From CBDCUC01 sp965222485 (GTDB lineage: Bacteria; Pseudomonadota; Alphaproteobacteria; Rhizobiales; Hyphomicrobiaceae), in assembly GCA_965222485.1 (NCBI GenBank), contig CBDCUC010000003.1, forward strand, positions 1-8,624: a DNA stretch of 8,624 nucleotides, in the 5' to 3' direction. The stretch's first letter is position 1. Each line of letters starts with the position of its first letter. The position numbers and the translations under genes are program-made. The notes under the pieces are model-generated. The model was given only the letters and a program-made list of their open reading frames with translations. It made no database searches and was not told where the DNA came from. Shown one piece after another: positions 1-5,204 of this stretch.

Positions 1-409
1 CTGAACCGTTCTTGGGTCCTATTTCATATTCGATTAAACCAGAAACAAAGGCCGAAAAGGTAGACTCTTCGTTCAGCCAAGATTGCTCTTCGCGCGAACC
101 GCCCCTTGCGACTGCGATTTTACGTTCAAGCTGTTCAAGCCATTCCTCGCTGTCGGCTAAACCACGCACATCAACAATGACGTGTTGGTCAATAATTTCG
201 TGCTTGTGCGTTGCGAAGAAGGGCGCCCTTTCGGCGTTCCGGTCGCTCTCCGCATGAGGCTTCCATGGTGCATTTTTGCGCCCGTTGCTGGCGCTCCATG
301 GCCCGCGTGTTTCGCTACGGCGCCGACCGCGATTCTTGACTGCTGCTTTTTTTTTGAGGATGTCTTCGAGAGTTTTGTAGCCGCTCCGGCTTTTGATCTT
401 GTTACGCAT
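1..409 (-). CDS. Hypothetical protein, N-terminal 136 residues (cut by left edge)
   Basis: The minus strand is open from an ATG at 409-407 to the window edge with no stop, so only the first 136 residues are visible. The start is set by AGGAG (plus-strand CTCCT at 418-422) eight bases upstream. The first ~55 residues are rich in Lys, Arg and Gly (the chain begins MRNKIKSRSGYKTLEDIL) and look disordered or nucleic-acid binding. From about residue 65 the chain turns acidic and helical, with EEWLEQLERKIAVARGG near residues 88-104. I recognise no family. It is transcribed away from the operon that starts at 924, and a TAAAAT box (minus, 433-428) just upstream could be its -10, though no good -35 is visible. 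Plus-strand frames over the same bases are shadows. Confidence 0.72.
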   Translation of the reverse strand, partial: MRNKIKSRSGYKTLEDILKKKAAVKNRGRRRSETRGPWSASNGRKNAPWKPHAESDRNAERAPFFATHKHEIIDQHVIVDVRGLADSEEWLEQLERKIAVARGGSREEQSWLNEESTFSAFVSGLIEYEIGPKNGS

Positions 410-550
410 GACGCATACTCCTACTGGATTTTAGATGCGCTACATGCAATGATCATCACGCATTTCTACATTTGGCCGCCTTTCGAGCTGGAACTCGGGG
501 GCGGCTTTCTCTTTGCCGACCCCATAAAAGCGGCTGTTCAAAACAAGAAA

Positions 551-609
551 GGGACATTGAAGACGCATCTCCCCCCGCAAGCGGGAGGGGGTGCGACTCC
601 GAATGTCCC
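551..609. repeat. 59-nt two-part inverted repeat / hairpin
   Basis: The outer arms GGGACATT (551-558) and AATGTCCC (602-609) are perfect complements. Inside, 564-578 pairs with 581-595 (C-rich arm with G-rich arm, closed by CGC/GCG around AA), with two G-T pairs and one C-A mismatch. No T-run follows on either strand, so it does not look like a terminator. It lies between the divergent genes at 409 and 924. An operator, an origin or transfer-origin structure, or a structured RNA leader for the minus gene are all possible. Confidence 0.6.
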
Positions 610-717
610 CTCACTGTTTGCAATACTAACATAGGGTGAAGGTTGGTGTCATTAATAAAACACCCGCCTATATACGGTTGCGGCGTTTTAAAGAAGCGGG
701 CCGGAGAAGCGCGCCTA

Positions 718-860
718 TTGTCGATTTTCGTCTAATTAATTGTCCGGTTTGTTGTCGCTTTTTCGCCTTATTCATTGTCCGGAAATGCCGCTCTTTTTCA
801 TTCTTAACCGGCGGCTCATCTTGTTGTTTTTGCGCTCTTTTTTGTGCTTATTCACTTGAC
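718..860 (+). repeat. Degenerate direct repeats upstream of the RHH gene
   Basis: Unit 1 (718-747) and unit 2 (752-782) both begin TTGTCG and end ATTGTCCGG, with a T-rich middle and one base of length difference; their starts are 34 bp apart. Two weaker copies follow: near 786-812, sharing CGCT, the T-run and CCGG, and near 829-860, sharing CGCT, the T-run and CTTATTCA. All point the same way. The array is AT-rich and its last unit contains the -35 box of the candidate promoter. Iteron-like or operator-like repeats bound by the adjacent ribbon-helix-helix protein are an inference. Confidence 0.55.
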
Positions 861-883
861 TTTTCTTGGCTTTTGTTTATCTT
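856..883 (+). promoter_or_regulatory. Candidate sigma70-type promoter of the 924-3269 operon
   Basis: TTGACT at 856-861 is a near-consensus -35, followed after 16 bases by TATCTT at 878-883 as a moderate -10. The -35 lies within the last degenerate repeat, so a protein bound there would block RNA polymerase. It was placed by eye and other AT-rich hexamers nearby are possible. Confidence 0.4.
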
Positions 884-923
884 ATTTATTAGCGTTAATT
901 ATCAGCCACTCGGGTTTTCAAAA

Positions 924-1133
924 ATGAAACAATCGGACTCCAATGGCCGCATATCCATTGCGTCAGCAATGACACCGGCCGAAATGAAGAAGCTCCGTTC
1001 TTTGGTGAGGCAACATCACATCTCCATTTACAAGCTAATTCGGGATCTTGTGCTGGCGGAAATCGCCAAAGATCAGAAAAAGCACTTCTCCTCAAAAACG
1101 CCAACACATCACAACAAGCGTGCAGCCGTATAA
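924..1133 (+). CDS. Ribbon-helix-helix (Arc/CopG-type) DNA-binding protein, 69 aa
   Basis: This small protein fits the ribbon-helix-helix fold. A short strand (GRISIASAM, residues 8-16) precedes helix A (TPAEMKKLRSLVRQHH, 17-32), a turn (IS) and helix B (IYKLIRDLVLAEIAK, 35-49); a basic tail (50-69) follows. Dimers of such proteins insert paired strands into the DNA major groove, typically as autorepressors, antitoxins, plasmid copy or partition regulators, or relaxosome accessory proteins. ATG 924 lacks a clear Shine-Dalgarno site. The frame stays open upstream to about 636, but that stretch is the repeat and promoter region and does not look coding. It is the first gene of the operon. No toxin gene is recognisable next to it, so a repressor or mobilization accessory role is favoured over an antitoxin. 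Confidence 0.75.
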   Translation: MKQSDSNGRISIASAMTPAEMKKLRSLVRQHHISIYKLIRDLVLAEIAKDQKKHFSSKTPTHHNKRAAV

Positions 1134-1147
1134 GGTCGGTAAAAAGA

Positions 1148-1171
1148 ATGACAAAGGTTCTGAGTAAATGA
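1148..1171 (+). other. Seven-codon mini-ORF overlapping the next start (ATGA)
   Basis: ATG at 1148 opens a 7-residue frame (MTKVLSK) whose TGA at 1169-1171 overlaps the ATG at 1168 of the next gene by the classic ATGA junction. AAGG inside it lies 11 bases before ATG 1168. It may only mark translational coupling, and chance is possible. Confidence 0.2.
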
Positions 1172-1821
1172 GTAGCAAACTAGATGTCTGCAAAGGCTGG
1201 CTCGAAACAGCTTTGCGCGAACAATTTCCAGAAGCTTCTGACGCACGGATCGCTGACGCCATGGAAGAAGCCATCGCAGCTGACCCCGTGTTACGCGGCG
1301 ATGAAACAGTCCTGGATATGTATTGCCAGAATCCGGAGACGTTTTTTACCAAGGCCGAAGTGGTTGGCGCAGCCGTATTAGAAACACCGGTCCCGACACC
1401 CGAAGAGTTGCTAGAGCAGTATATGGCGATTAACCCGCACATGCGGGCTCAAGAGGGTATCGAAAAGTGGCGCGAGGTCTCTGCGATGAGCGAGAAAGAA
1501 CGTGTCCAGACTGGTGCAGAACTCCACAAAATCAGACCGCATTCACTGAATGAAAACAAGCCGGCGCAGAGCAGGGCACCGGAGCCCGAAAAGAAGAAAA
1601 CAGGCTCTGAGGAAAAGACAACTACCCCGACAAAAGCGGAGACAGCCGAATGGTCGTCTCGTATGAGGCTTAACGCCCAGCGCGCCGCGGAAACTGAAAA
1701 CAGTACGCGCATCGAGGACGGCCGTCAGCTCGCCCATCTGACTAAACAAGATCCAGCGGCCCTCACCGCCGCCCAACGTCTGCAAAAGCATCGCCTGGAG
1801 CAAGCGCTGCGCACTAAATAA
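1168..1821 (+). CDS. Hypothetical protein, 217 aa, helical with charged linker
   Basis: I do not recognise a family. Residues 1-70 look like a compact helical domain with aromatic and hydrophobic positions (WLETALREQF, VLDMYCQNPETFF). Residues 78-122 form another helical stretch (TPEELLEQYMAINPHMRAQ...). Residues 125-160 are a Lys/Glu/Pro/Thr-rich, low-complexity linker, and 161-217 are again charged and helical, ending in a basic tail. There is no signal peptide or membrane segment, so it should be cytoplasmic. It starts 34 bases after the RHH gene and ends two bases before the next start, consistent with cotranscription. The shape (small folded domain, linker, basic helical tail) would suit a scaffold or DNA-associated accessory protein, but that is speculation. 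Confidence 0.78.
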   Translation: MSSKLDVCKGWLETALREQFPEASDARIADAMEEAIAADPVLRGDETVLDMYCQNPETFFTKAEVVGAAVLETPVPTPEELLEQYMAINPHMRAQEGIEKWREVSAMSEKERVQTGAELHKIRPHSLNENKPAQSRAPEPEKKKTGSEEKTTTPTKAETAEWSSRMRLNAQRAAETENSTRIEDGRQLAHLTKQDPAALTAAQRLQKHRLEQALRTK

Positions 1822-1823
1822 TC

Positions 1824-2750
1824 ATGAGTGACTCAAATCAACATTTGCCTGAAGGCGACGACGACGAAGACACCGCTTGGTCAAAAGAGGACTTTGAGCG
1901 GAGGGAAGCCCGATTTTTTGAAATCTTCGGTCCCTTACTTGAAGAAGAGAAACCGCCGCCCGTAACGCTGGGTTATGAAAACGATCCACAAAACTGCCCC
2001 GCACGGCGGCGCTGGGAGAAAGAGAAGGAACAGCGTAGCCGCAACCACGAGCGCTGGGCGACCCAGCGTGCCATTGAAAAGGATAAAAAGCAGCGCGAAG
2101 AAGAAGCACGGAAGAAGGCCCGCAACGTAGACCCCGGCGCCTACGAGCAAACAAAAATCAAGGAAGAAATACAGCGTGACATTGTAACCGATCCCGAACT
2201 CGTCGAGGACATAAAACCGTGGGGTCAAACACGATGGGGAGAGTTCTACTCGACAGCCGAAGAGCATCTTCTAACGCTGAAACAACAGCGCGCGCTTTAT
2301 GGCGACTGGCTTGATCCTTGGACCCACTATAAGGGTGATCCCTGCGTTCATTGTGAACACACCACAAAGCGTCTTTACGGCGGGGCCTGTATCCACTGCA
2401 CGCCAGCCCCAACACGATCAACGATCCTTGCAGAACGCGAACGCGGCTCAAAAAATCGCTACTTTGTGCAGCCGTGGCGTCGTAAAGCCCGCGCCCTGAT
2501 GCTGGCGGGCTGGTCCCGCGATGACATTGCGAGCGAATTGCGGATTGACCGCTCATCAGTTGGACGTGAACGCGTTATTTTTTTCGTTGAAGCCGTCAAA
2601 GCGGGTGATGTCGAGGCAGCACTGATACTCGCACCTGAGATGTCACGCCGCGGTGGACGCAAGTTGCGGGCTGGTGAACGCATGAAACGTCTCAAAGAGA
2701 AGAAAATGGCAGAACCACTTCTCAAACCGCGAGGTGACATCGATGAATAG
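1824..2750 (+). CDS. Zinc-knuckle / helix-turn-helix protein, 308 aa, unknown family
   Basis: Three parts are visible. Residues 1-50 are very acidic. Residues 60-125 are highly charged and helical (for example RRRWEKEKEQRSRNHERW), probably a coiled coil or long single helix. Residues 160-195 carry CVHC (174-177) and CIHC (189-192), a CX2C-X11-CX2C pattern typical of a small zinc ribbon. Residues 218-256 fit a helix-turn-helix (LAGWSRDDIASELRIDRSSV), and the C-terminus (272-303) is strongly basic. The most likely role is sequence-specific DNA binding, as a transcription regulator or a replication or transfer accessory. It starts two bases after the previous stop with no strong ribosome site of its own, so it is probably translationally coupled. 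The family is unknown to me. Confidence 0.82.
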   Translation: MSDSNQHLPEGDDDEDTAWSKEDFERREARFFEIFGPLLEEEKPPPVTLGYENDPQNCPARRRWEKEKEQRSRNHERWATQRAIEKDKKQREEEARKKARNVDPGAYEQTKIKEEIQRDIVTDPELVEDIKPWGQTRWGEFYSTAEEHLLTLKQQRALYGDWLDPWTHYKGDPCVHCEHTTKRLYGGACIHCTPAPTRSTILAERERGSKNRYFVQPWRRKARALMLAGWSRDDIASELRIDRSSVGRERVIFFVEAVKAGDVEAALILAPEMSRRGGRKLRAGERMKRLKEKKMAEPLLKPRGDIDE

Positions 2751-2862
2751 CTTCATACTGTTCCGCCTACACGCGCTGGCGTTGCCGTTATACCTCGTAA
2801 CAACGAACCTCACACACGCAATCGCATGTGCCGATGCGCTGCGCGTCGCTTGGCTGGATTAG
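2743..2862 (+). CDS. Small hydrophobic ORF, 39 aa
   Basis: ATG 2743 overlaps the last eight bases of the preceding gene and is preceded by GAGGTG at 2731-2736, a good ribosome site. The frame runs to TAG at 2860-2862. The N-terminal part (residues 4-19, FILFRLHALALPLYLV) is hydrophobic with one Arg and one His and could be a short membrane segment; the rest is mixed. Its stop sits two bases before the AGGAG that serves the next gene, so all three genes could be coupled. No family is known to me. It is either a real small protein or a coupling ORF. Confidence 0.45.
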   Translation: MNSFILFRLHALALPLYLVTTNLTHAIACADALRVAWLD

Positions 2863-2876
2863 TAGGAGATTTTGAA

Positions 2877-3269
2877 ATGATGGTCTTTTCAAATGGTGTG
2901 CCACGACGCCGACGACGCCGAAGACCACGCACTCCGGAAGAAGCGACAGAGCTTGAGATCGAAAAACGCCTCGAAGCTTTTCTTAGAGTGTTTGATCGCC
3001 GTATTCTTAACATGTCCCGCAAGTTCTCAAACGATTACGAAGGACAGCGCCGCGCGTACATCATTGACATGTACGCGAGCGGCAAAGAACCTGCCGAGAT
3101 CGCTCTCGCCTGGGACGTATCAGAGAGGGAGGTACGTAGAATCCTTCGAGAGTTCCGTAACGTCTATTTCATGATGACGTTCTGGATTGGCCGCTTTATG
3201 CAGCAGCCAGAAAAGGCGCTGGAAGAGTTGCCGGAGTGGATGAGAGACGGAAAGCCGAGACCGAAATGA
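2877..3269 (+). CDS. Arginine-rich helix-turn-helix protein, 130 aa
   Basis: The start is set at ATG 2877 by AGGAG at 2864-2868, eight bases upstream; the frame is open to 2826, but that extension lies inside the 39-aa ORF. Residues 10-17 are a run of arginines, possibly a DNA- or RNA-phosphate contact. Residues 20-50 are helical and charged. Residues 57-92 fit a helix-turn-helix (YASGKEPAEIALAWDVSERE, then VRRIL), resembling in layout the one in the 308-aa protein upstream. Residues 95-110 are aromatic-rich (VYFMMTFWIGRFM), perhaps a dimer surface. It is the last gene of the operon. It is probably a DNA-binding regulator; no specific family is assigned. Confidence 0.78.
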   Translation: MMVFSNGVPRRRRRRRPRTPEEATELEIEKRLEAFLRVFDRRILNMSRKFSNDYEGQRRAYIIDMYASGKEPAEIALAWDVSEREVRRILREFRNVYFMMTFWIGRFMQQPEKALEELPEWMRDGKPRPK

Positions 3270-3330
3270 TGTGTGGTTTTTCTAACAAAGAGGCTTTTTT
3301 GTCATTGAAAATAACGCACCGTCATTATTA

Positions 3331-3360
3331 TTGACATTTTTAGCACACTTTAAGTATGAC
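3331..3360 (+). promoter_or_regulatory. Candidate sigma70-type promoter of the 87-aa gene
   Basis: A perfect TTGACA -35 (3331-3336) is followed after 18 bases by TATGAC (3355-3360), a 4/6 match to the -10. Transcription would begin near 3367, giving a leader of about 70 bases before the ATG at 3439. A TTG-initiated reading frame that begins on this -35 is therefore not the real start of the gene. Confidence 0.55.
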
Positions 3361-3390
3361 ACACGGAAATGCTGGAAACTTGAGTCCTTT

Positions 3391-3407
3391 GCCCTAACTG
3401 TTTGGGC
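3391..3407. promoter_or_regulatory. 17-bp palindrome, candidate operator
   Basis: GCCCTAAC-T-GTTTGGGC is a near-perfect dyad (seven of eight positions) centred on 3399, about 32 bases downstream of the inferred transcription start. The one-base centre makes it a poor hairpin but a good symmetric binding site for a dimeric regulator such as the helix-turn-helix proteins encoded just upstream. The link is inferred only from proximity. Confidence 0.3.
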
Positions 3408-3438
3408 ATTAAAAAACGCAATGAGATGGAGCAATTCA

Positions 3439-3702
3439 ATGGAGCCTCACCGTACAAATGAACCCGACGTTCTTACCACCGAGTTCGATGAATGCATTGG
3501 GCGCGTCATGACAGCGACTGAGATTCTGCATGACGTTGTCTCTCGCGACTTGCCGCCACGACAGTACTGCTCTCTCATCAAGTCACTGCTCGGAAAAATT
3601 CAGGAAGAGGTCGAGAGTTTCGAGGCCGGTTTGGTGCCCCAAACGTTTGGTTCAAACTGCGTTGATTTAGACGCTGCGATACGACAACGCCGTTTAACAT
3701 GA
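3439..3702 (+). CDS. Hypothetical small acidic-helical protein, 87 aa
   Basis: The start at ATG 3439 is chosen because GGAG (3428-3431) lies seven bases upstream and the promoter at 3331 precludes the longer frame. The protein is predicted helical and cytoplasmic. Residues 8-35 form an acidic first helix region (TTEFDECIGRVMTATEILHD), residues 42-63 a second (YCSLIKSLLGKIQEEVESFE), and the C-terminus is basic (AIRQRRLT). Two cysteines (19, 44) and a third (74) show no metal-site spacing. It has its own promoter and terminator, so it is a separate transcription unit after the regulator operon. I recognise no family; a small regulator or adaptor is possible. Confidence 0.65.
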   Translation: MEPHRTNEPDVLTTEFDECIGRVMTATEILHDVVSRDLPPRQYCSLIKSLLGKIQEEVESFEAGLVPQTFGSNCVDLDAAIRQRRLT

Positions 3703-3761
3703 AGCGTCCCTACGACTCGCTGCATGGTAGGAATTGGCATGGCCTGCTGTGGGGTGTGTAG
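3699..3761 (+). CDS. 20-aa mini-ORF between gene and terminator
   Basis: ATG at 3699 overlaps the TGA of the 87-aa gene (ATGA junction) and the frame runs 20 codons to TAG at 3759-3761, the base before the 5' arm of the terminator. The peptide is unusual, with Trp at 13 and 18 and a GLLWGV end. No ribosome site of its own is clear, so expression would rely on coupling. Chance is a real alternative. Confidence 0.25.
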   Translation: MKRPYDSLHGRNWHGLLWGV

Positions 3762-3804
3762 CCCCGCCGCTCTTTCTTCCCCGGGTGGCGGGGTCTTTTT
3801 CTTC
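3761..3804 (+). terminator. Rho-independent terminator
   Basis: CCCCGCC (3762-3768) pairs perfectly with GGCGGGG (3787-3793), extended by a G-T pair, and the stem is followed directly by TCTTTTTCTTCT (3794-3805). It closes the transcription unit of the 87-aa gene. GGGG at 3751-3754 could pair with CCCC at 3762-3765 instead, a weak competing hairpin. Confidence 0.85.
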
Positions 3805-3817
3805 TACCCCTGAACTG

Positions 3818-3859
3818 ACACCGGATGCACATCCCAGACGCTACACCGGAAGTACATCC
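3818..3859. repeat. 17-bp direct repeat pair, possible IS end remnant
   Basis: ACACCGGATGCACATCC (3818-3834) and ACACCGGAAGTACATCC (3843-3859) match at 15 of 17 positions with a 25-bp period, and a partial third ACACCG begins at 3862. From memory, IS21-family ends carry tandem subterminal repeats of this general look, but no transposase gene is present here. The pair could equally be a regulator site. Confidence 0.45.
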
Positions 3860-3906
3860 TCACACCGAACCTACGTTTCAGGCGGCCCTTCTCATCCACA
3901 AACACC

Positions 3907-4283
3907 TCACTTCTTTCTCGCCATCAGATGATCAAGCCGCAGACCGTCATAACTGATCTGCTGCACAGCGTCGTTGAGCGTTTTGAGATAAATCCCAGTT
4001 CCATAATCGCTTGATACACCGGACTCGCCGTGTGCTTGAACCAGCCCTTACCTGTGCGTTCTGCTGCTGGGTCTTGCATGTTGGCGTCGATGTTGATGCG
4101 GCCAAACCGGCGCATCAGTTCGGCCGATAGCCAAGTTTTCCGGTGCTGAGTGTAGACCCGCCGTGCTTGGCACGTTGCACAAACCGCGCATCTTGACCCA
4201 TACCAGAAATGGAGGTTGTAAAATGAATTGCAAAGCAGCGCGTCTGGTCCGCATCGATGAACGGAAATAAGTGCTAACCAGCG
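3907..4283 (-). pseudogene. Decayed minus-strand reading frame of unknown family
   Basis: On the minus strand one frame is open from 4283 to 3924. It contains a Cys cluster (RCAVCATC) near 4190-4165, then the protein-like stretch LMRRFGRINIDANMQDPAAE and GKGWFKHTASPVYQAIMELG. After about 3985 its composition stops looking natural, while another minus frame continues convincingly with LKTLNDAVQQISYDG and ends RLDHLMARKK at a TGA (3909-3907). This looks like one old gene with a frameshift near 3980-3990. A third frame upstream (…QDARFVQRAKHGGSTLSTG) also looks coding-like, suggesting a second shift near 4150-4175. There is no good start codon or ribosome site. The family is not recognised. The plus strand over the same bases has no convincing gene. 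Confidence 0.42.
4211..4270 (+). other. Strong ribosome site with a 15-codon ORF
   Basis: GGAGG (4211-4215) lies seven bases before ATG 4223, an ideal initiation site, but the frame (MNCKAARLVRIDERK) stops at 4270. It may be the surviving 5' end of a lost gene, a leader peptide for the phosphoesterase 73 bases downstream, or chance. Confidence 0.22.
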
Positions 4284-4317
4284 CTAACCGACAGGATCAA
4301 AAAGTCGTGGCAGGATC
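4273..4317. repeat. Two short direct-repeat pairs upstream of the phosphoesterase
   Basis: GCTAACC occurs at 4273-4279 and 4283-4289 (10-bp period, one helical turn). CAGGATC occurs at 4292-4298 and 4311-4317. They fill the leader just before the phosphoesterase ribosome site and could be protein-binding half-sites. At seven bases each, chance cannot be excluded. Confidence 0.25.
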
Positions 4318-4343
4318 TCCATTTGATTCGAGGAGTGGGCACG

Positions 4344-5159
4344 ATGCGCTGCCGTTACATGAGTGACTTGCATCTGGAAGCGCAGGAATTTGAAGGCCAC
4401 TTGCCAGAAGGTGACATTCTGATCATCGCCGGCGATCTATGTATGGCAAAGTTTCTCGATCCTGCGCGGACCGATCTCTACAGCGTTAGGCACCGAAATC
4501 GTGTGTCACGGTTTGTCGAGGCGGCAACGAAGAACTTTGAGCATATTCTATTTGTTGCCGGTAATCACGAGCCCTACCAGGGCACATTCGACGATACAAT
4601 CCCGTTACTGCGGGACAATCTTCACGGTGTGACGGTGTTGGATAACGAACATGCCGACATTGATGGCGTTCGGTTTTTCGGGGCGACGTTGTGGTCTGAC
4701 TTTGAAGGGCGCAGCCAGGCCTGCATGGACCACGTCCGCCGCGCAGTCGGTGAATTTCTGCTCGTGAAAAAGCGGCGCGCCGATTCCAACGGCGAGACAA
4801 CATTGACGAAATTTCAGCCTGAAGATGCGCTTGCGGAGTTTGACAAGTCTTTAGCGGCGCTTCGCCAATCTCGCGATGACGGTTTTCAAGGGCAAATGGT
4901 AGTGATCACACACCATTCACCCAGCCTAAAGGGCCTGAATGCATTGCACAAAGGAAACGGCCTCGACGGCGCGTTCGCGAGCGACCTTGACCAACTCATC
5001 ACCGAGCTATCCAATGTGCGGTACTGGGTGCATGGGCATACGCATGTACAAACGAGTTATCGTGTTGGTGAAACCACGGTCGTTGCCAACTGTCGGGGAT
5101 TCGGCGATCAAGAGGCGATTGCGCAGAGCTTTTCAACGAACGTATTTTTTGAAATCTAG
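4344..5159 (+). CDS. Calcineurin-like metallophosphoesterase, 271 aa
   Basis: All signature blocks of the calcineurin-like phosphoesterase superfamily are present in order: DLH (D8, H10), GDL (D31), GNHE (N74, H75), THH (H190, H191) and GHTH (H232, H234). These residues hold two divalent metals and hydrolyse phosphomonoesters, phosphodiesters or nucleotides; the substrate cannot be read from the sequence. ATG 4344 is chosen because AGGAG (4331-4335) lies eight bases upstream; an earlier in-frame start at 4323 has no ribosome site. Length is normal for small cytoplasmic members often seen in prophages and mobile elements, and there is no signal peptide. The gene stands alone between two decayed loci, and the next reading frame begins about 45 bases later. 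Confidence 0.9.
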   Translation: MRCRYMSDLHLEAQEFEGHLPEGDILIIAGDLCMAKFLDPARTDLYSVRHRNRVSRFVEAATKNFEHILFVAGNHEPYQGTFDDTIPLLRDNLHGVTVLDNEHADIDGVRFFGATLWSDFEGRSQACMDHVRRAVGEFLLVKKRRADSNGETTLTKFQPEDALAEFDKSLAALRQSRDDGFQGQMVVITHHSPSLKGLNALHKGNGLDGAFASDLDQLITELSNVRYWVHGHTHVQTSYRVGETTVVANCRGFGDQEAIAQSFSTNVFFEI

Positions 5160-5204
5160 GATCGTTGGACATGACGAAGTTTATGTGGAGCAGTTGCGAA
5201 GCAA

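Noticed and set aside
12..634. Two overlapping plus-strand ORFs at the left end
   Set aside because: They run antisense to the minus-strand gene, which has a good ribosome site and natural composition, and extend across the hairpin region.
636..923. N-terminal extension of the RHH gene
   Set aside because: In frame, but it translates the AT-rich repeats and promoter into unnatural Phe/Leu/Cys-rich sequence.
2826..2876. Longer start for the 130-aa HTH gene
   Set aside because: No ribosome site, whereas AGGAG at 2864-2868 fits ATG 2877 exactly, and the extension overlaps the 39-aa ORF.
3277..3305. Possible terminator after the 130-aa gene
   Set aside because: The T-runs are there, but only a four- or five-base AT-rich stem can form.
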